Positions 33,874 through 43,289 are shown, numbered from the stretch's first letter. The stretch is DNA of 64,000 nt from Bacillus_AD sp047238185 (GCF_047238185.1 NZ_JBDFMI010000006.1:310001-374000); one strand, 5' to 3'. Notes: a model not told the origin generated them from the sequence alone. Numbers and translations are program-made.

Positions 33874-35013
33874 TTATTTCGTCAGCATCCGCGAAATGAC
33901 AAGGCGCTGGATTTCCTGTGTTCCTTCATAAATCTGGGTGATTTTCGCGTCTCTCATAAAACGCTCGACAGGGTAATCCTTCGTATATCCATATCCGCCA
34001 AATACTTGGACCGCTTCTGTCGTTACTTTCATAGCTGTATCCCCAGCAAATAGTTTTGACATGGCTGATTCCTTGCCATATGGCAGCCCTTGCGATTCAA
34101 GCCAGGCGGCCTGGTAAGTCAATAAGCGTGCTGCTTCAATATTTGTTGCCATATCAGCCAGCTTAAAGGCTACACCCTGTTGTGCAGAAATAGGTTTTCC
34201 GAATTGCTCGCGCTGTTTTGCATAATCCACAGCTGCATCCAATGCCCCCTGAGCAATCCCTACAGCCTGTGCAGCGATCCCGTTGCGTCCGCCATCAAGG
34301 GTCATCATGGCAATCTTAAAGCCTTCGCCTTCTTTTCCAAGAAGATTTTCTGCCGGAACGATGCATTCTTCAAACACTAATTCTGTTGTAGGCGATGAAC
34401 GGATCCCCATTTTTTTCTCTTTCTTGCCGACACTGAAGCCTGGGAATGTACTTTCCACAATAAAGGCGGATGTTCCTTTTTGCTTAGACTCCGGATCAGT
34501 CAACGCAAAGACAATATACGTATCTGCAATCCCGCCATTTGTAATGAATATCTTGGAGCCGTTCAGAACATAATGGTCCCCTTCACGTCTTGCCGTCGTA
34601 CGCATCCCGCCCGCATCAGATCCGGAACCCGGTTCTGTCAGACCGTAAGCACCCATCTTTTCCCCCAAAGCCATCGGGCGCAAATATTTTTGCTTCTGCT
34701 CTTCTGTTCCGAACTTAAATAGCGGCCAGCCGGCAAGCGATGTATGTGCTGATAATGTTACCCCGGTTGAAGCGCACACTCTTGATAACTCTTCTACAGC
34801 TATGCAATAGGCTAAATAGTCACTGCCGATTCCGCCATATTCTTCAGGCCATGGAATGCCGGTAAGGCCAAGCTCAGCCATTTTTTTGAACAGGTCCATA
34901 TCAAAGCGTTCTTCCTCATCCCTTTCCGCAGCAGTCGGAGCTACTTCATTCCGGGCAAAATCGCGGACCATCTTGCGGATCATTTCATGTTCTTCATTCA
35001 ATGTAAACTTCAT
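33874..35013 (-). CDS. acdA: Acyl-CoA dehydrogenase AcdA
   Basis: Flavoprotein that introduces the 2,3-double bond into acyl-CoA and passes electrons to ETF. N-terminal LNEEHEMIRKMVRDFARNEV, central LTEPGSGSDAGGMRT (flavin/substrate), VLNGSKIFITNGG, and C-terminal VFGGYGYTKDYPVERFMRDAKITQIYEGT, with the catalytic glutamate in YEGT. ATG at 35011-35013 follows AGGTGGGGG. It is 379 residues, equal to B. subtilis AcdA, which is also next to rpoE/fadF. Chain-length preference cannot be read from sequence. Confidence 0.93.
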   Translation of the reverse strand: MKFTLNEEHEMIRKMVRDFARNEVAPTAAERDEEERFDMDLFKKMAELGLTGIPWPEEYGGIGSDYLAYCIAVEELSRVCASTGVTLSAHTSLAGWPLFKFGTEEQKQKYLRPMALGEKMGAYGLTEPGSGSDAGGMRTTARREGDHYVLNGSKIFITNGGIADTYIVFALTDPESKQKGTSAFIVESTFPGFSVGKKEKKMGIRSSPTTELVFEECIVPAENLLGKEGEGFKIAMMTLDGGRNGIAAQAVGIAQGALDAAVDYAKQREQFGKPISAQQGVAFKLADMATNIEAARLLTYQAAWLESQGLPYGKESAMSKLFAGDTAMKVTTEAVQVFGGYGYTKDYPVERFMRDAKITQIYEGTQEIQRLVISRMLTK

Positions 35014-35096
35014 TTTTTCCCCCACCTTTTTTAGAATGCTACTTTATATATTTAAACGGGTCAGAATCCCTTTGTTTCCCGCCTATTAAGGCTCTG

Positions 35097-36233
35097 TCAT
35101 TGCGTAAGATGCTTATGGATGACAATCCGCTGTATCTCACTCGTTCCTTCATAAATTTCGGTCACCTTGGCATCGCGGAAATACCGTTCCACTTCGTATT
35201 CAGTCGTATAGCCGTATCCTCCGAATACCTGGATAGCTTCCGAGGTAACCCCAACGGCTGTTTTAGAGGCAAATAATTTAGCGATCGAAGCTTCTTTCCC
35301 GCATGGTTTTCCTTTTGCCCGCAAGCTTGCCGCCTGGTAAACAAGCAATCTCGCAGCCTCAACATCCGTTGCCATATCGGCCAGCTTAAAGCCTATCCCC
35401 TGCTGGGCGGCAATTGGCTTATTGAATTGGATGCGTTGTTTACTGTACTCGACAGCCAGTTCCAAGGCTCCCTCTGCAATTCCGAGTGCCTGGGCAGCGA
35501 TCCCGATCCGGCCGGCATCCAGGTTAGCCATGGCGATTTTAAATCCTTCCCCTTCTTGCCCCAAAAGCTGTTCCTTCGGGATCCTCATTTGTTCAAATGT
35601 CAACTGGACGGTCTTCGAACCCTTCAGCCCCATTTTATGTTCGTCTTTTCCAATAACGAGCCCCGGTGTATCCTTCTCGACTATAAAAGCGGAAATTCCT
35701 TTTGCCCCGGCAGAAGGATTTGTACGTGCGAATACAATATATACATCCGCTTCCCCGCCATTCGTGATGAACACTTTGGAACCATTGAGCACATATTCAT
35801 CGCCTTGGAGGACCGCCCGGCTTTTGAGGCTGGCAGCATCCGACCCTGCGCTTGGTTCCGTCAGGCAGAATGCCCCCAAATAGGCTCCCGTGGCCAGTTT
35901 AACCACGTACCTCTCCTTTTGCTCCTCCGTCCCAAAATATAAAATGGGATTCGTCCCTACTGATGTATGGACAGATAATATGACACCCAAAGTCGGGCTG
36001 ATTTTTGATAATTCATGGATGGCAATGATGTAGGAGAGAAAATCCATTTCTGCACCGCCGTATTTCTGGGGGATAGGAATGCCCATCATTCCGAGGGCGG
36101 CCATTTTATTTAATAGCTCTCTCGGAAATTCTCCATTCTCCATCCGCTCCACAAAGGGCTTCACTTCTTGCTGGGCAAAATCGCGGACCATTCTCCTCAT
36201 CATTGATTGTTCCTCTGATAAACGCAATTCCAT
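35097..36233 (-). CDS. Short-chain acyl-CoA dehydrogenase (MmgC/Bcd-like)
   Basis: A second acyl-CoA dehydrogenase of about 378 residues with CLTEPSAGSDAASLKS, VLNGSKVFITNGGEADVY and FGGYGYTTEYEVERYFRDAK, catalytic glutamate in YEGTSEIQR. LSVHTSVGTNPILYFG closely matches B. subtilis MmgC, suggesting short-chain (butyryl- or propionyl-CoA) substrates. The ATG at 36231-36233, seven bases behind GGAGG, is chosen; another ATG lies one codon earlier. Together with IcmF it would oxidise butyryl-CoA. Confidence 0.9.
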   Translation of the reverse strand: MELRLSEEQSMMRRMVRDFAQQEVKPFVERMENGEFPRELLNKMAALGMMGIPIPQKYGGAEMDFLSYIIAIHELSKISPTLGVILSVHTSVGTNPILYFGTEEQKERYVVKLATGAYLGAFCLTEPSAGSDAASLKSRAVLQGDEYVLNGSKVFITNGGEADVYIVFARTNPSAGAKGISAFIVEKDTPGLVIGKDEHKMGLKGSKTVQLTFEQMRIPKEQLLGQEGEGFKIAMANLDAGRIGIAAQALGIAEGALELAVEYSKQRIQFNKPIAAQQGIGFKLADMATDVEAARLLVYQAASLRAKGKPCGKEASIAKLFASKTAVGVTSEAIQVFGGYGYTTEYEVERYFRDAKVTEIYEGTSEIQRIVIHKHLTQ

Positions 36234-36275
36234 CATTGTTCCTCCCAGATGCAACCTTTTTGGTTACTGAGTCGC

Positions 36276-37127
36276 TTATTCGTAAGAATAGAAGCCCCGG
36301 CCGGATTTTTTGCCAAGCCAGCCCGCCTTGACATATTTGCGAAGCAACGGGCATGGGCGGTATTTATCATCGCCAAACCCATCATGCAGCGCCTCCATGA
36401 TATACAGGCAAGTATCCAAGCCGATAAAGTCAGCCAAAGTCAGCGGACCCATCGGATGGTTCATTCCAAGCTTCATCACCGCATCGATATCTTCGGCTGT
36501 GGCCACACCTTCATATAAGGTGAATATGGCTTCATTGATCATCGGCATCAAAATCCGGTTAGATACAAAACCTGGAGAATCATTCACCTCTACCGATGTT
36601 TTATTCAAATCTTTCGCTAATCCCTCGATTGTTTCGTACACTTCATCGCTGGTCGCCAGCCCACGGATTACCTCGACCAATTTCATCACCGGGACAGGAT
36701 TCATGAAATGCATGCCGATTACTTTATCAGGGCGGTGCGTGCTCGCTCCTATTTCGGTGATTGGCAGTGCAGATGTATTGCTTGCCAAAATGGCATGTGC
36801 AGGAGCAATTGCATCAAGCTCCGCGAACAGCTTTGCTTTTATATCCATATTTTCAACCGCTGCCTCTACAACCAAATCAACATCGGCGGCATTCTGTAAA
36901 TCTGTTGAAGGAATGATCCGTGACAAAATGCTCTCCGCCTCTTCATGGCTCATTCTTCCTTTTTCCACTTGCCGGCCTATATTTTTTTGTATAACGGCTT
37001 TTCCTCTGTCAACGTATTCTTCCTTCAGGTCATGCAAGATGACCGGGTAGCCGGCAGTGGCGAATACCTGGGCGATTCCCCCGCCCATTTGTCCGGCTCC
37101 GATAATCATTACTTTTTCTACTTTCAT
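36276..37127 (-). CDS. mmgB: 3-hydroxybutyryl-CoA dehydrogenase (MmgB/Hbd)
   Basis: NAD(P)-dependent oxidation of 3-hydroxyacyl-CoA. The N-terminal Rossmann motif IIGAGQMGGGIAQVFATAGY, the catalytic-site ASNTSALPITEI and HFMNPVPVMKLVEVI, and the C-terminal helical domain NDSPGFVSNRILMPMINEAI with GLDTCLYIMEALHDGFGDDKY are all present. The 283-residue size is that of the bacterial single-function enzyme. It lies between thiolase and the short-chain dehydrogenase, in catabolic order reversed. No separate enoyl-CoA hydratase is in the operon, so that step must be supplied elsewhere. Confidence 0.93.
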   Translation of the reverse strand: MKVEKVMIIGAGQMGGGIAQVFATAGYPVILHDLKEEYVDRGKAVIQKNIGRQVEKGRMSHEEAESILSRIIPSTDLQNAADVDLVVEAAVENMDIKAKLFAELDAIAPAHAILASNTSALPITEIGASTHRPDKVIGMHFMNPVPVMKLVEVIRGLATSDEVYETIEGLAKDLNKTSVEVNDSPGFVSNRILMPMINEAIFTLYEGVATAEDIDAVMKLGMNHPMGPLTLADFIGLDTCLYIMEALHDGFGDDKYRPCPLLRKYVKAGWLGKKSGRGFYSYE

Positions 37128-37173
37128 GCTCTCTCCCCCTTATTCTATGAATCACCGATTCTTGGATAATCCG

Positions 37174-38361
37174 CTATTTCTTAGGCACTTCAATCATGAC
37201 AGCGTCCCCTTGGCCGCCTCCGCTGCAAATGGAAGCGATGCCGATTCCTCCGCCACGGCGTTTCAATTCATTGATCAGAGTGAGGATTATGCGTGTGCCG
37301 CTTGCCCCGATTGGATGCCCAAGTGCAACTGCACCGCCATTCACATTTACTTTTTCAGGATCAAGCCCTGCCAGTTTATTGCTCGCCAATGCCACGGCCG
37401 CAAAAGCTTCATTAATTTCAAGCAAATCTATCTCTTCCATCGTTTTTCCTGTTTTATCAAGCAGCGTTTGGATCACAAGCCCAGGCGTTTTGGGAAAATC
37501 TTTTGCTTCCACGGCTATTTCGGCATGCCCGATTATATAGGCGGCTATTTCTTTCCCATCGCGCAACGCTTTCTCTTCACTCATCAAAACGACCGCGCCA
37601 GCGCCGTCATTGATCCCCGGCGCATTCCCAGCTGTAACGGTGCCATCCTTGCTGAAAGCAGGCTTTAAAGCAGCCAGTTTTTCAAGGTTCGTATCGCTGC
37701 GCGGAGACTCATCCTGACTAACACTAATCGCCTCTCCCTTTCTCTGAGGAATCTCCACAGGCACAATTTCATCATTAAATTTCCCGGTTTCCATTGCTTG
37801 TATGGCGCGTTGATGGCTTCTAAATGACCATTCATCCTGTTCTTCACGGGAGATGCCCAGCTCAGCAGCTGTACTGCTTCCGTAAGTACCCATGTGGGCA
37901 CCTGTAAAGCTGCATGTTAATCCATCGAATATCATCATATCTTTTGCTTGAGCGTCACCCATCCTCATCCCCCAGCGTGCATTTGGAATGATATAGGGTG
38001 CATTGCTCATAGATTCCATGCCTCCTGCCACAACAACTTCTTCTTCTCCTGCACGTATTAGGATGTCGCCGAGTGTTACGCTTCGCAAGCCTGATGCACA
38101 AACCTTATTGATGGTCTCGGTTTTCACTTCCCATGGAAGGCCGGCCTTTCTTGAAGCCTGCCGAGAAGGAAGCTGCCCCTGTCCTCCTTGCAGGACAGAA
38201 CCCATAATGACCTCCCCAACCTCTTCCGGTTTCACATCCGCTCTCCTTAATGCCTCTTTAATGGCGATCCCGCCAAGATCGGATGCTGTTAAAGACTTCA
38301 GCGCTCCCCCAAACTTTCCGAAAGCTGTTCTAGCTCCTCCAACGATCACTGTCTTTGCCAT
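37174..38361 (-). CDS. mmgA: Acetyl-CoA C-acyltransferase (thiolase, MmgA-like)
   Basis: Thiolytic cleavage of 3-ketoacyl-CoA. The nucleophilic cysteine is in INKVCASGLRSVTLG (about residue 88), the second-site His in GGAVALGHPIGASGTRI and the acid/base cysteine in GIASICSGGGQGDA. ATG at 38359-38361 behind GGAGAAGA opens MAKTVIVGGARTAFGKFGG, 395 residues; a longer frame upstream has no ribosome site. It is the first gene of a six-gene operon ending in icmF, and its upstream region contains the operon's control sites. Confidence 0.94.
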   Translation of the reverse strand: MAKTVIVGGARTAFGKFGGALKSLTASDLGGIAIKEALRRADVKPEEVGEVIMGSVLQGGQGQLPSRQASRKAGLPWEVKTETINKVCASGLRSVTLGDILIRAGEEEVVVAGGMESMSNAPYIIPNARWGMRMGDAQAKDMMIFDGLTCSFTGAHMGTYGSSTAAELGISREEQDEWSFRSHQRAIQAMETGKFNDEIVPVEIPQRKGEAISVSQDESPRSDTNLEKLAALKPAFSKDGTVTAGNAPGINDGAGAVVLMSEEKALRDGKEIAAYIIGHAEIAVEAKDFPKTPGLVIQTLLDKTGKTMEEIDLLEINEAFAAVALASNKLAGLDPEKVNVNGGAVALGHPIGASGTRIILTLINELKRRGGGIGIASICSGGGQGDAVMIEVPKK

Positions 38362-38411
38362 TCTTCTCCATCGCCTTTCATTAATTAGATAAAATCCAGC
38401 AACAACCCATT

Positions 38412-38425
38412 TGTAAACGTTATCA
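38412..38425. promoter_or_regulatory. Catabolite-responsive element (cre)
   Basis: TGTAAACGTTATCA matches the cre consensus TGWAANCGNTNWCA at all 14 positions. It lies 51 bases before the thiolase start, downstream of the likely promoter, where CcpA would act as a roadblock under good carbon supply. Confidence 0.8.
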
Positions 38426-38440
38426 TTTTTATAGTACCTT

Positions 38441-38458
38441 CGACTGAACGCTCGCTCG
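38441..38458. promoter_or_regulatory. Palindromic operator candidate before the thiolase operon
   Basis: CGACTGAACGCTCGCTCG is an imperfect palindrome (six of nine positions per arm) and shares 13 of 18 bases with the reverse complement of the FadR box at 40935-40952. It could bind the operon's own TetR regulator or a FadR relative. Confidence 0.45.
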
Positions 38459-38550
38459 ATATAGAAGCTGAAAGAAAAGGGCCGCATCAACTGCAAGCCC
38501 GTTTTCTTTTTTCAATAACTACAAACATAAGTAATACGTCCCTTACTTAT

Positions 38551-38605
38551 ATTTTACATTATTTTCTATTATTTGAAAAATATTTACTATTCATTCATCT
38601 TATCT
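38551..38605 (-). promoter_or_regulatory. Promoter of the thiolase-icmF operon with a FadR-like half-site
   Basis: TTTTCA (38574-38579), 17 bases, TAAAAT (38551-38556) is a fair sigma-A promoter. Just upstream TGAATGAATA (38588-38597) matches the left half of the FadR box TGAATGANTANTCATTCA; the right half is poor. Confidence 0.45.
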
Positions 38606-38690
38606 TATGGCTTTGCAGGAAATAGCTCTTTTTCCTCGCTGCAATCCTACGGTCTGCCGACCATATTGCCTAGTACCGGACTGGCTTAGA

Positions 38691-40802
38691 TTAAGAAGCT
38701 GCCTCCACTCTTTCTCCAACAACAGACCGCTCTAATATTTCAGCCACATCATAGGTATGGACTGTCTCCTCGACTTCTTTTGCCTTCGTTCCATCGGTAA
38801 GCATCGTCAAGCAGTATGGGCATCCCGAGCTGATTACAGATGGTTTTACGACAAGTGCCTGTTCTGTTCTTGCCACGTTGATCCGATGGCCTGTTTCCTC
38901 TTCCATCCACATCAAGCCGCCTCCAGCACCACAGCACATCCCTTTCTCACGGTTCCGTTCCATTTCAACCAGTTTGACGCCCGGAATGCTTTTCAGGATT
39001 TCACGCGGAGGATCATACACCTCGTTATAGCGGCCTAAGTAGCAGGAATCATGGAACGTGATTGTTTCATTCACTTCATGCTTCGGCTCCAGTTTCCCTT
39101 CTTCTACAAGCTTGGCTAGAACCTCTGTATGATGGTAGACCTCAGCCTCCAAGCCAAAATCAGGATATTCATTTTTGAAAATATTGTATGCATGCGGATC
39201 GATTGTGACAATTTTTTTCACGTCATTTTTTTCAAATTCAGCAATATTATTTGCCGCTAGCTCTTGGAAGACAAATTCATTTCCGAGCCTGCGCGCTGTA
39301 TCGCCGGAATTTTTCTCTTTATTGCCCAGGATGGCGAATGTGACGCCTGCTTCATTCATCAGCTTCGCAAAAGATAGCGCGATCTTTTGGCTGCGGTTAT
39401 CATATGAACCCATGCTGCCAACCCAGAATAAATATTCGAATTCTTCGCCGGCTTTTTTCATTTCCTTCACTGTAGGAATATGGACATCCTCGCGCAATTC
39501 GCGCCAATCTTCTCTTTCTTTACGATTCAATCCCCAAGGATTACCTTGGCGCTCGATATTTTGCATCGCACGCTGGGCATCAGGGTTCATCTTGCCTTCT
39601 GTCAGTACCAAGTAACGGCGCAAATCGATAATTTTATCTACATGCTCATTCATGACCGGACATTGATCCTCACAGTTGCGGCAAGTCGTGCAAGCCCATA
39701 TTTCTTCCTCAGTGATGACGTCCCCGATCAAGCTTGGGTTATAAATAGACGTAGCTGCCTGTTCGGCTGCTCCTTGCCCTGCCGCCGCATAAGCCAATTG
39801 GTTCCCCTGTGTTTTGGAAAACATGAAGCCTGGCACCCATGGTTGTTTTTGAGTCGTTACGGCTCCCTGAAATGTCAAATGGTCGCGCAAGCGGATAATC
39901 AGATCCATCGGGGACAGCATTTTTCCTGTTCCTGTCGCAGGGCACATATTCGTACATCGGCCGCACTCTACGCAAGCGTATAAGTCTAGAAGCTGTTTCT
40001 GGTTAAAATCTTCTATCTTGCCGACACCGAAAGATTCCTGTGACTCATCCTCAAAATCAACCTTCGCCAATTTGCCTGGATTGGACAGGCGGTTCATGTA
40101 AACGTTTGCTGGACCGGCGATTAAATGGGCATGCTTGGATTGTGGAACATATACCAAGAATGTCAATAGAATGATCAAATGCAGCCACCATGCAATATAA
40201 AAGCCGACAATGGCAGCCGTTTCGCTGATTCCCCCAAATAAGACAGCAACTCCCGAGGCAATCGGTTCATACATAGACGGATCATGGCCATGCCAGATCA
40301 TCGCCATCCCGTTTCCAAACAGGACAGAGACCATTAGTCCCCCGATAAATATCAATACTAATCCTGCTTTGAATCCTCTCTTCAATCGGACAAGCTTCTC
40401 AATATATCTGCGGTAAAATGCCCAGACGACCGCAACAAGAATAATGAATGTCACAATTTCCTGGAAGAAAGTAAAAGCGGGGTACAATGGACCAAAAGGC
40501 AAATGTGCGCCCGGTTTTATCCCTTTAATGATCATATCGATGGCTCCAAATTGGACCAATATAAAGCCATAGAAAAACATGACATGCATGATGCCGCTTT
40601 TCTTATCCTTCAATAGCTTTTTTTGTCCGAATACATTGACCCATATTTTATGGAGACGCTCTTTCACATTGTTATCGAACTCAATTTTTTTACCAAGCTT
40701 TATATATTTGATTCTCGTTTGAATCAAATATATGAATAAGCTGATCCCATACGCAACGACTAGCAAAAACGCAATTAGGTTGACCCATAATAAACCTTCC
40801 AT
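38691..40802 (-). CDS. fadF: Membrane iron-sulfur oxidoreductase FadF (YwjF)
   Basis: A 703-residue membrane protein thought to take electrons from acyl-CoA oxidation to the quinone pool. Six or so helices fill about residues 5-240. Two 4Fe-4S ferredoxin motifs follow, CVECGRCTNMCP and CTTCRNCEDQCP, then two cysteine-rich CCG domains with DSCYLGRYNEVYDPP and MCCGAGGGLMW, as in heterodisulfide-reductase-like proteins. The ATG follows AAAGGGG. The gene neighbours the acyl-CoA operon and has a FadR box in its promoter, supporting the role. No ETF genes are in the window. Confidence 0.92.
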   Translation of the reverse strand: MEGLLWVNLIAFLLVVAYGISLFIYLIQTRIKYIKLGKKIEFDNNVKERLHKIWVNVFGQKKLLKDKKSGIMHVMFFYGFILVQFGAIDMIIKGIKPGAHLPFGPLYPAFTFFQEIVTFIILVAVVWAFYRRYIEKLVRLKRGFKAGLVLIFIGGLMVSVLFGNGMAMIWHGHDPSMYEPIASGVAVLFGGISETAAIVGFYIAWWLHLIILLTFLVYVPQSKHAHLIAGPANVYMNRLSNPGKLAKVDFEDESQESFGVGKIEDFNQKQLLDLYACVECGRCTNMCPATGTGKMLSPMDLIIRLRDHLTFQGAVTTQKQPWVPGFMFSKTQGNQLAYAAAGQGAAEQAATSIYNPSLIGDVITEEEIWACTTCRNCEDQCPVMNEHVDKIIDLRRYLVLTEGKMNPDAQRAMQNIERQGNPWGLNRKEREDWRELREDVHIPTVKEMKKAGEEFEYLFWVGSMGSYDNRSQKIALSFAKLMNEAGVTFAILGNKEKNSGDTARRLGNEFVFQELAANNIAEFEKNDVKKIVTIDPHAYNIFKNEYPDFGLEAEVYHHTEVLAKLVEEGKLEPKHEVNETITFHDSCYLGRYNEVYDPPREILKSIPGVKLVEMERNREKGMCCGAGGGLMWMEEETGHRINVARTEQALVVKPSVISSGCPYCLTMLTDGTKAKEVEETVHTYDVAEILERSVVGERVEAAS

Positions 40803-40925
40803 TAGTTCCCCTTTCCCAAAAAGAGCACGAAAAGATTCAGAGCAAGCTGAAATCGATTTTTGTTCGCATACATATCTCTTAATGTTAACTTTACTATATT
40901 TTCTGAATGTTATTTCTAGCTACAT

Positions 40926-40953
40926 TTTATATAATGAATGAGCATTCAGTCAA
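40926..40953 (-). promoter_or_regulatory. fadF promoter containing a FadR box
   Basis: TTGACT (40948-40953), a 16-base spacer and TATAAA (40926-40931) form a sigma-A promoter. The spacer and the -35 coincide with TGAATGAGCATTCAGTCA (plus strand, 40935-40952), 15 of 18 matches to the B. subtilis FadR consensus. Repressor binding would block polymerase directly; release by long-chain acyl-CoA is inferred from FadR biology. Confidence 0.75.
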
Positions 40954-41077
40954 CTAATTTCTACATATTTCAATTTTTATATGTTACTGCCAGTCCTTTC
41001 TGAAACGGTTATCGAATAATTCAACCCTCTTCTAAGGAGAATAACCTTATATGCCATGAAAGAAGGAGAGAGCGGAT

Positions 41078-42280
41078 TTGAAAGTAACCGTCTTCATTTT
41101 ATTGATTCTTATCGCCCTGTTTGCCCTCTTTTGGTATGACTATCATGCAGGCCAAAAGAAAAAGGACATGCAGGTGCAAAAGAAAGAAGGAAAAGTAGTC
41201 GATGGGTCCCTATCCGTTTTCACATCGGGCCCCGAATTGTTTGATGTCATGTTCAACGATATTCGACAAGCGAAAAAATATGTACATGTCTTATTCTATA
41301 TAGTGGGAAAAGATTCCTTCTCTCAGCGTTATATTGATTTGCTGAAGAAGAAAGCGGAAGAAGGCGTCGAAGTCATTTTAATGCTGGACCGGTTAGGGAG
41401 CTATTCTTTCAAGGAAAGCAGCATAGAGGCGCTTAAAGCAAGCGGGGTGAAATTTTCGTTCAGCCGAAAGCCTTCTTTCCCCTACCTTTTCCATTCCATC
41501 CAAGTAAGAAACCATCGGAAGTTGACCATCATAGACGGAAAGACCGGTTACCTAGGCGGCTTTAATATTGGCATGGAATATATCGACAAGGACCCCAAAC
41601 TAAGCCCATGGCGCGATTATCATTTGCGGCTGCAGGGAGAAGGTGTGCATGGCCTTGAACTGCAATTTCTGGATGATTGGGAAAGAGCTTCCGGCGAGCA
41701 CATCCAATATACACAATGGTATAAAGATCCAAATCCTAAAGGGACACAAAAGCACCGGTTATTTCCCACAGACGGAAAATTCCTTGAAGAAGAGTATATC
41801 CGCCTCATCAAGAGCGCAAAAAAGGCCATTGTCATCGGTACGCCTTATTTTATCCCGACACAGGCAGTGCTGGATCAATTGGGATACGCCCTACATGATG
41901 GTGTCAATCTCACGATTCTTGTCCCTGAAAAATCGGATCACCTCTTCGTGAAAGAAGCTTCCTATCCTGCATTAAGGTACCTCTTGCCGCTCGGGGCAAA
42001 GGTACTTCAATTCCAAAAAGGATTCTTTCATGGCAAATACATGGTGATAGATGACCAGTTGGCTATTGTCGGGACAGCTAACTTTGATAAAAGAAGCTTT
42101 TTCCTTAATGATGAAATCAACTGTTACGTGTATGACAAACTCTTCATTGAGCAATTAAATGGATTGATAAAAGAAGATATAGGAAATAGTACTGTATTGA
42201 CGAAAGAGGAACTATCGACAAACGGACTTTGGAGCAAGCTGAAAGAAAAAATAGGCTGCCTGCTTTCCCCGTTCCTGTAA
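41078..42280 (+). CDS. clsB: Cardiolipin synthase-like phospholipase D family protein (YwjE/ClsB)
   Basis: Membrane-anchored PLD-superfamily protein of 400 residues. One N-terminal helix (about residues 2-20), then two HKD motifs: NHRKLTIIDGKTGYLGGFNIG (about 148-168) and FHGKYMVIDDQLAIVGTANFD (about 316-336). It has a single anchor, unlike the main ClsA, which has two, and corresponds to ywjE. The TTG start at 41078 lies nine bases behind AAGGAGAG. It is transcribed away from fadF and followed by uvsE. Substrate specificity among phospholipids cannot be read here. Confidence 0.85.
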   Translation: MKVTVFILLILIALFALFWYDYHAGQKKKDMQVQKKEGKVVDGSLSVFTSGPELFDVMFNDIRQAKKYVHVLFYIVGKDSFSQRYIDLLKKKAEEGVEVILMLDRLGSYSFKESSIEALKASGVKFSFSRKPSFPYLFHSIQVRNHRKLTIIDGKTGYLGGFNIGMEYIDKDPKLSPWRDYHLRLQGEGVHGLELQFLDDWERASGEHIQYTQWYKDPNPKGTQKHRLFPTDGKFLEEEYIRLIKSAKKAIVIGTPYFIPTQAVLDQLGYALHDGVNLTILVPEKSDHLFVKEASYPALRYLLPLGAKVLQFQKGFFHGKYMVIDDQLAIVGTANFDKRSFFLNDEINCYVYDKLFIEQLNGLIKEDIGNSTVLTKEELSTNGLWSKLKEKIGCLLSPFL

Positions 42281-42335
42281 GACGTCGATTCATACAGTAT
42301 CGCAGGTTCTTATATAATAGTTGGAGGAGAAAACA

Positions 42336-43289
42336 ATGAAAATACGGTTTGGCTATGTTTCCACAGCACTGGCATTATGGGATGCTTCCCCTTCCAAAAC
42401 AGTGACATTTAAACGCTATTCACAGATGAGTGCAGACTCAAGGCAGGAAAAGCTGGAGGCTGTAACCTTGACCAATATACGGAATACAATGCGGATGCTT
42501 TATTATAATGCTGCCCATGAGCTGGAGCTCTACCGGCTCTCCAGCAGCATCGTCCCCCTGGCAACCCATCCAGAGGTATTGTGGGATTTTGTATCTCCTT
42601 TCCGCGAAGAATGGAGGCAGCTCGGAGATTTTATAAAAAAAATGAACATGCGCGTCAGTTTCCATCCGAACCAATTCACTTTATTCACAAGCCCCCGCCA
42701 GGAAATCACAGCGAATTCCATCGGCGATCTGTCTTACCACTATCGGATGCTTGAAGCAATGGGGATAGAAGACAGGTCCTTTATGAATATACATATTGGC
42801 GGCGCTTACGGTGATAAAAAGGCTGCATTGGATAGATTCCATGAAAATCTCAAACAGCTTCCAATCCCTATCAAGGCGCAGATGACCTTGGAAAATGATG
42901 ATAAGACATACACAGCGTCGGAAACGCTGCATGTATGTGAAAAGGAGCGGATTCCACTCGTTTTTGATTACCACCACCATATGGCCAATCTCTGCGTGGA
43001 GCCTTTAGAGGAGCTTCTTCCTTCCATCATTGGGACTTGGGAGCATACAGGCCTTCCACCCAAAATCCATATATCATCCCCAAAATCCGAAAAAGCGTTC
43101 CGATCCCATTCTGATTATGTTGATTTTGATTTTATCCAGCCATTTTTCACGCTGTTGAAAGAAGTAAATGTGGATGTTGACTTTATGATTGAAGCGAAAA
43201 GCAAAGATTTGGCTGCTCTCCGTTTAATAGATGATATCGCTAAAGTGAGAGGGGTAAAACGAATCAGCGGGGGCGCGGTAGAATTATAA
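42336..43289 (+). CDS. uvsE: UV DNA damage endonuclease
   Basis: Nicks DNA 5' of cyclobutane dimers, (6-4) photoproducts and some abasic sites, starting alternative excision repair. The TIM-barrel metal centre residues are visible in RVSFHPNQFTLF, FMNIHIGGAYGDK, MTLENDDKTYTASE, LVFDYHHHM, KIHISSPKSEKAFRSHSDYVD and DFMIEAKSKD. ATG at 42336 behind GGAGGAG gives 317 residues, the family length. It is ywjD of B. subtilis, a gene expressed in sporulating cells; no forespore promoter was pinned down. It may be cotranscribed with the upstream PLD gene. Confidence 0.94.
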   Translation: MKIRFGYVSTALALWDASPSKTVTFKRYSQMSADSRQEKLEAVTLTNIRNTMRMLYYNAAHELELYRLSSSIVPLATHPEVLWDFVSPFREEWRQLGDFIKKMNMRVSFHPNQFTLFTSPRQEITANSIGDLSYHYRMLEAMGIEDRSFMNIHIGGAYGDKKAALDRFHENLKQLPIPIKAQMTLENDDKTYTASETLHVCEKERIPLVFDYHHHMANLCVEPLEELLPSIIGTWEHTGLPPKIHISSPKSEKAFRSHSDYVDFDFIQPFFTLLKEVNVDVDFMIEAKSKDLAALRLIDDIAKVRGVKRISGGAVEL

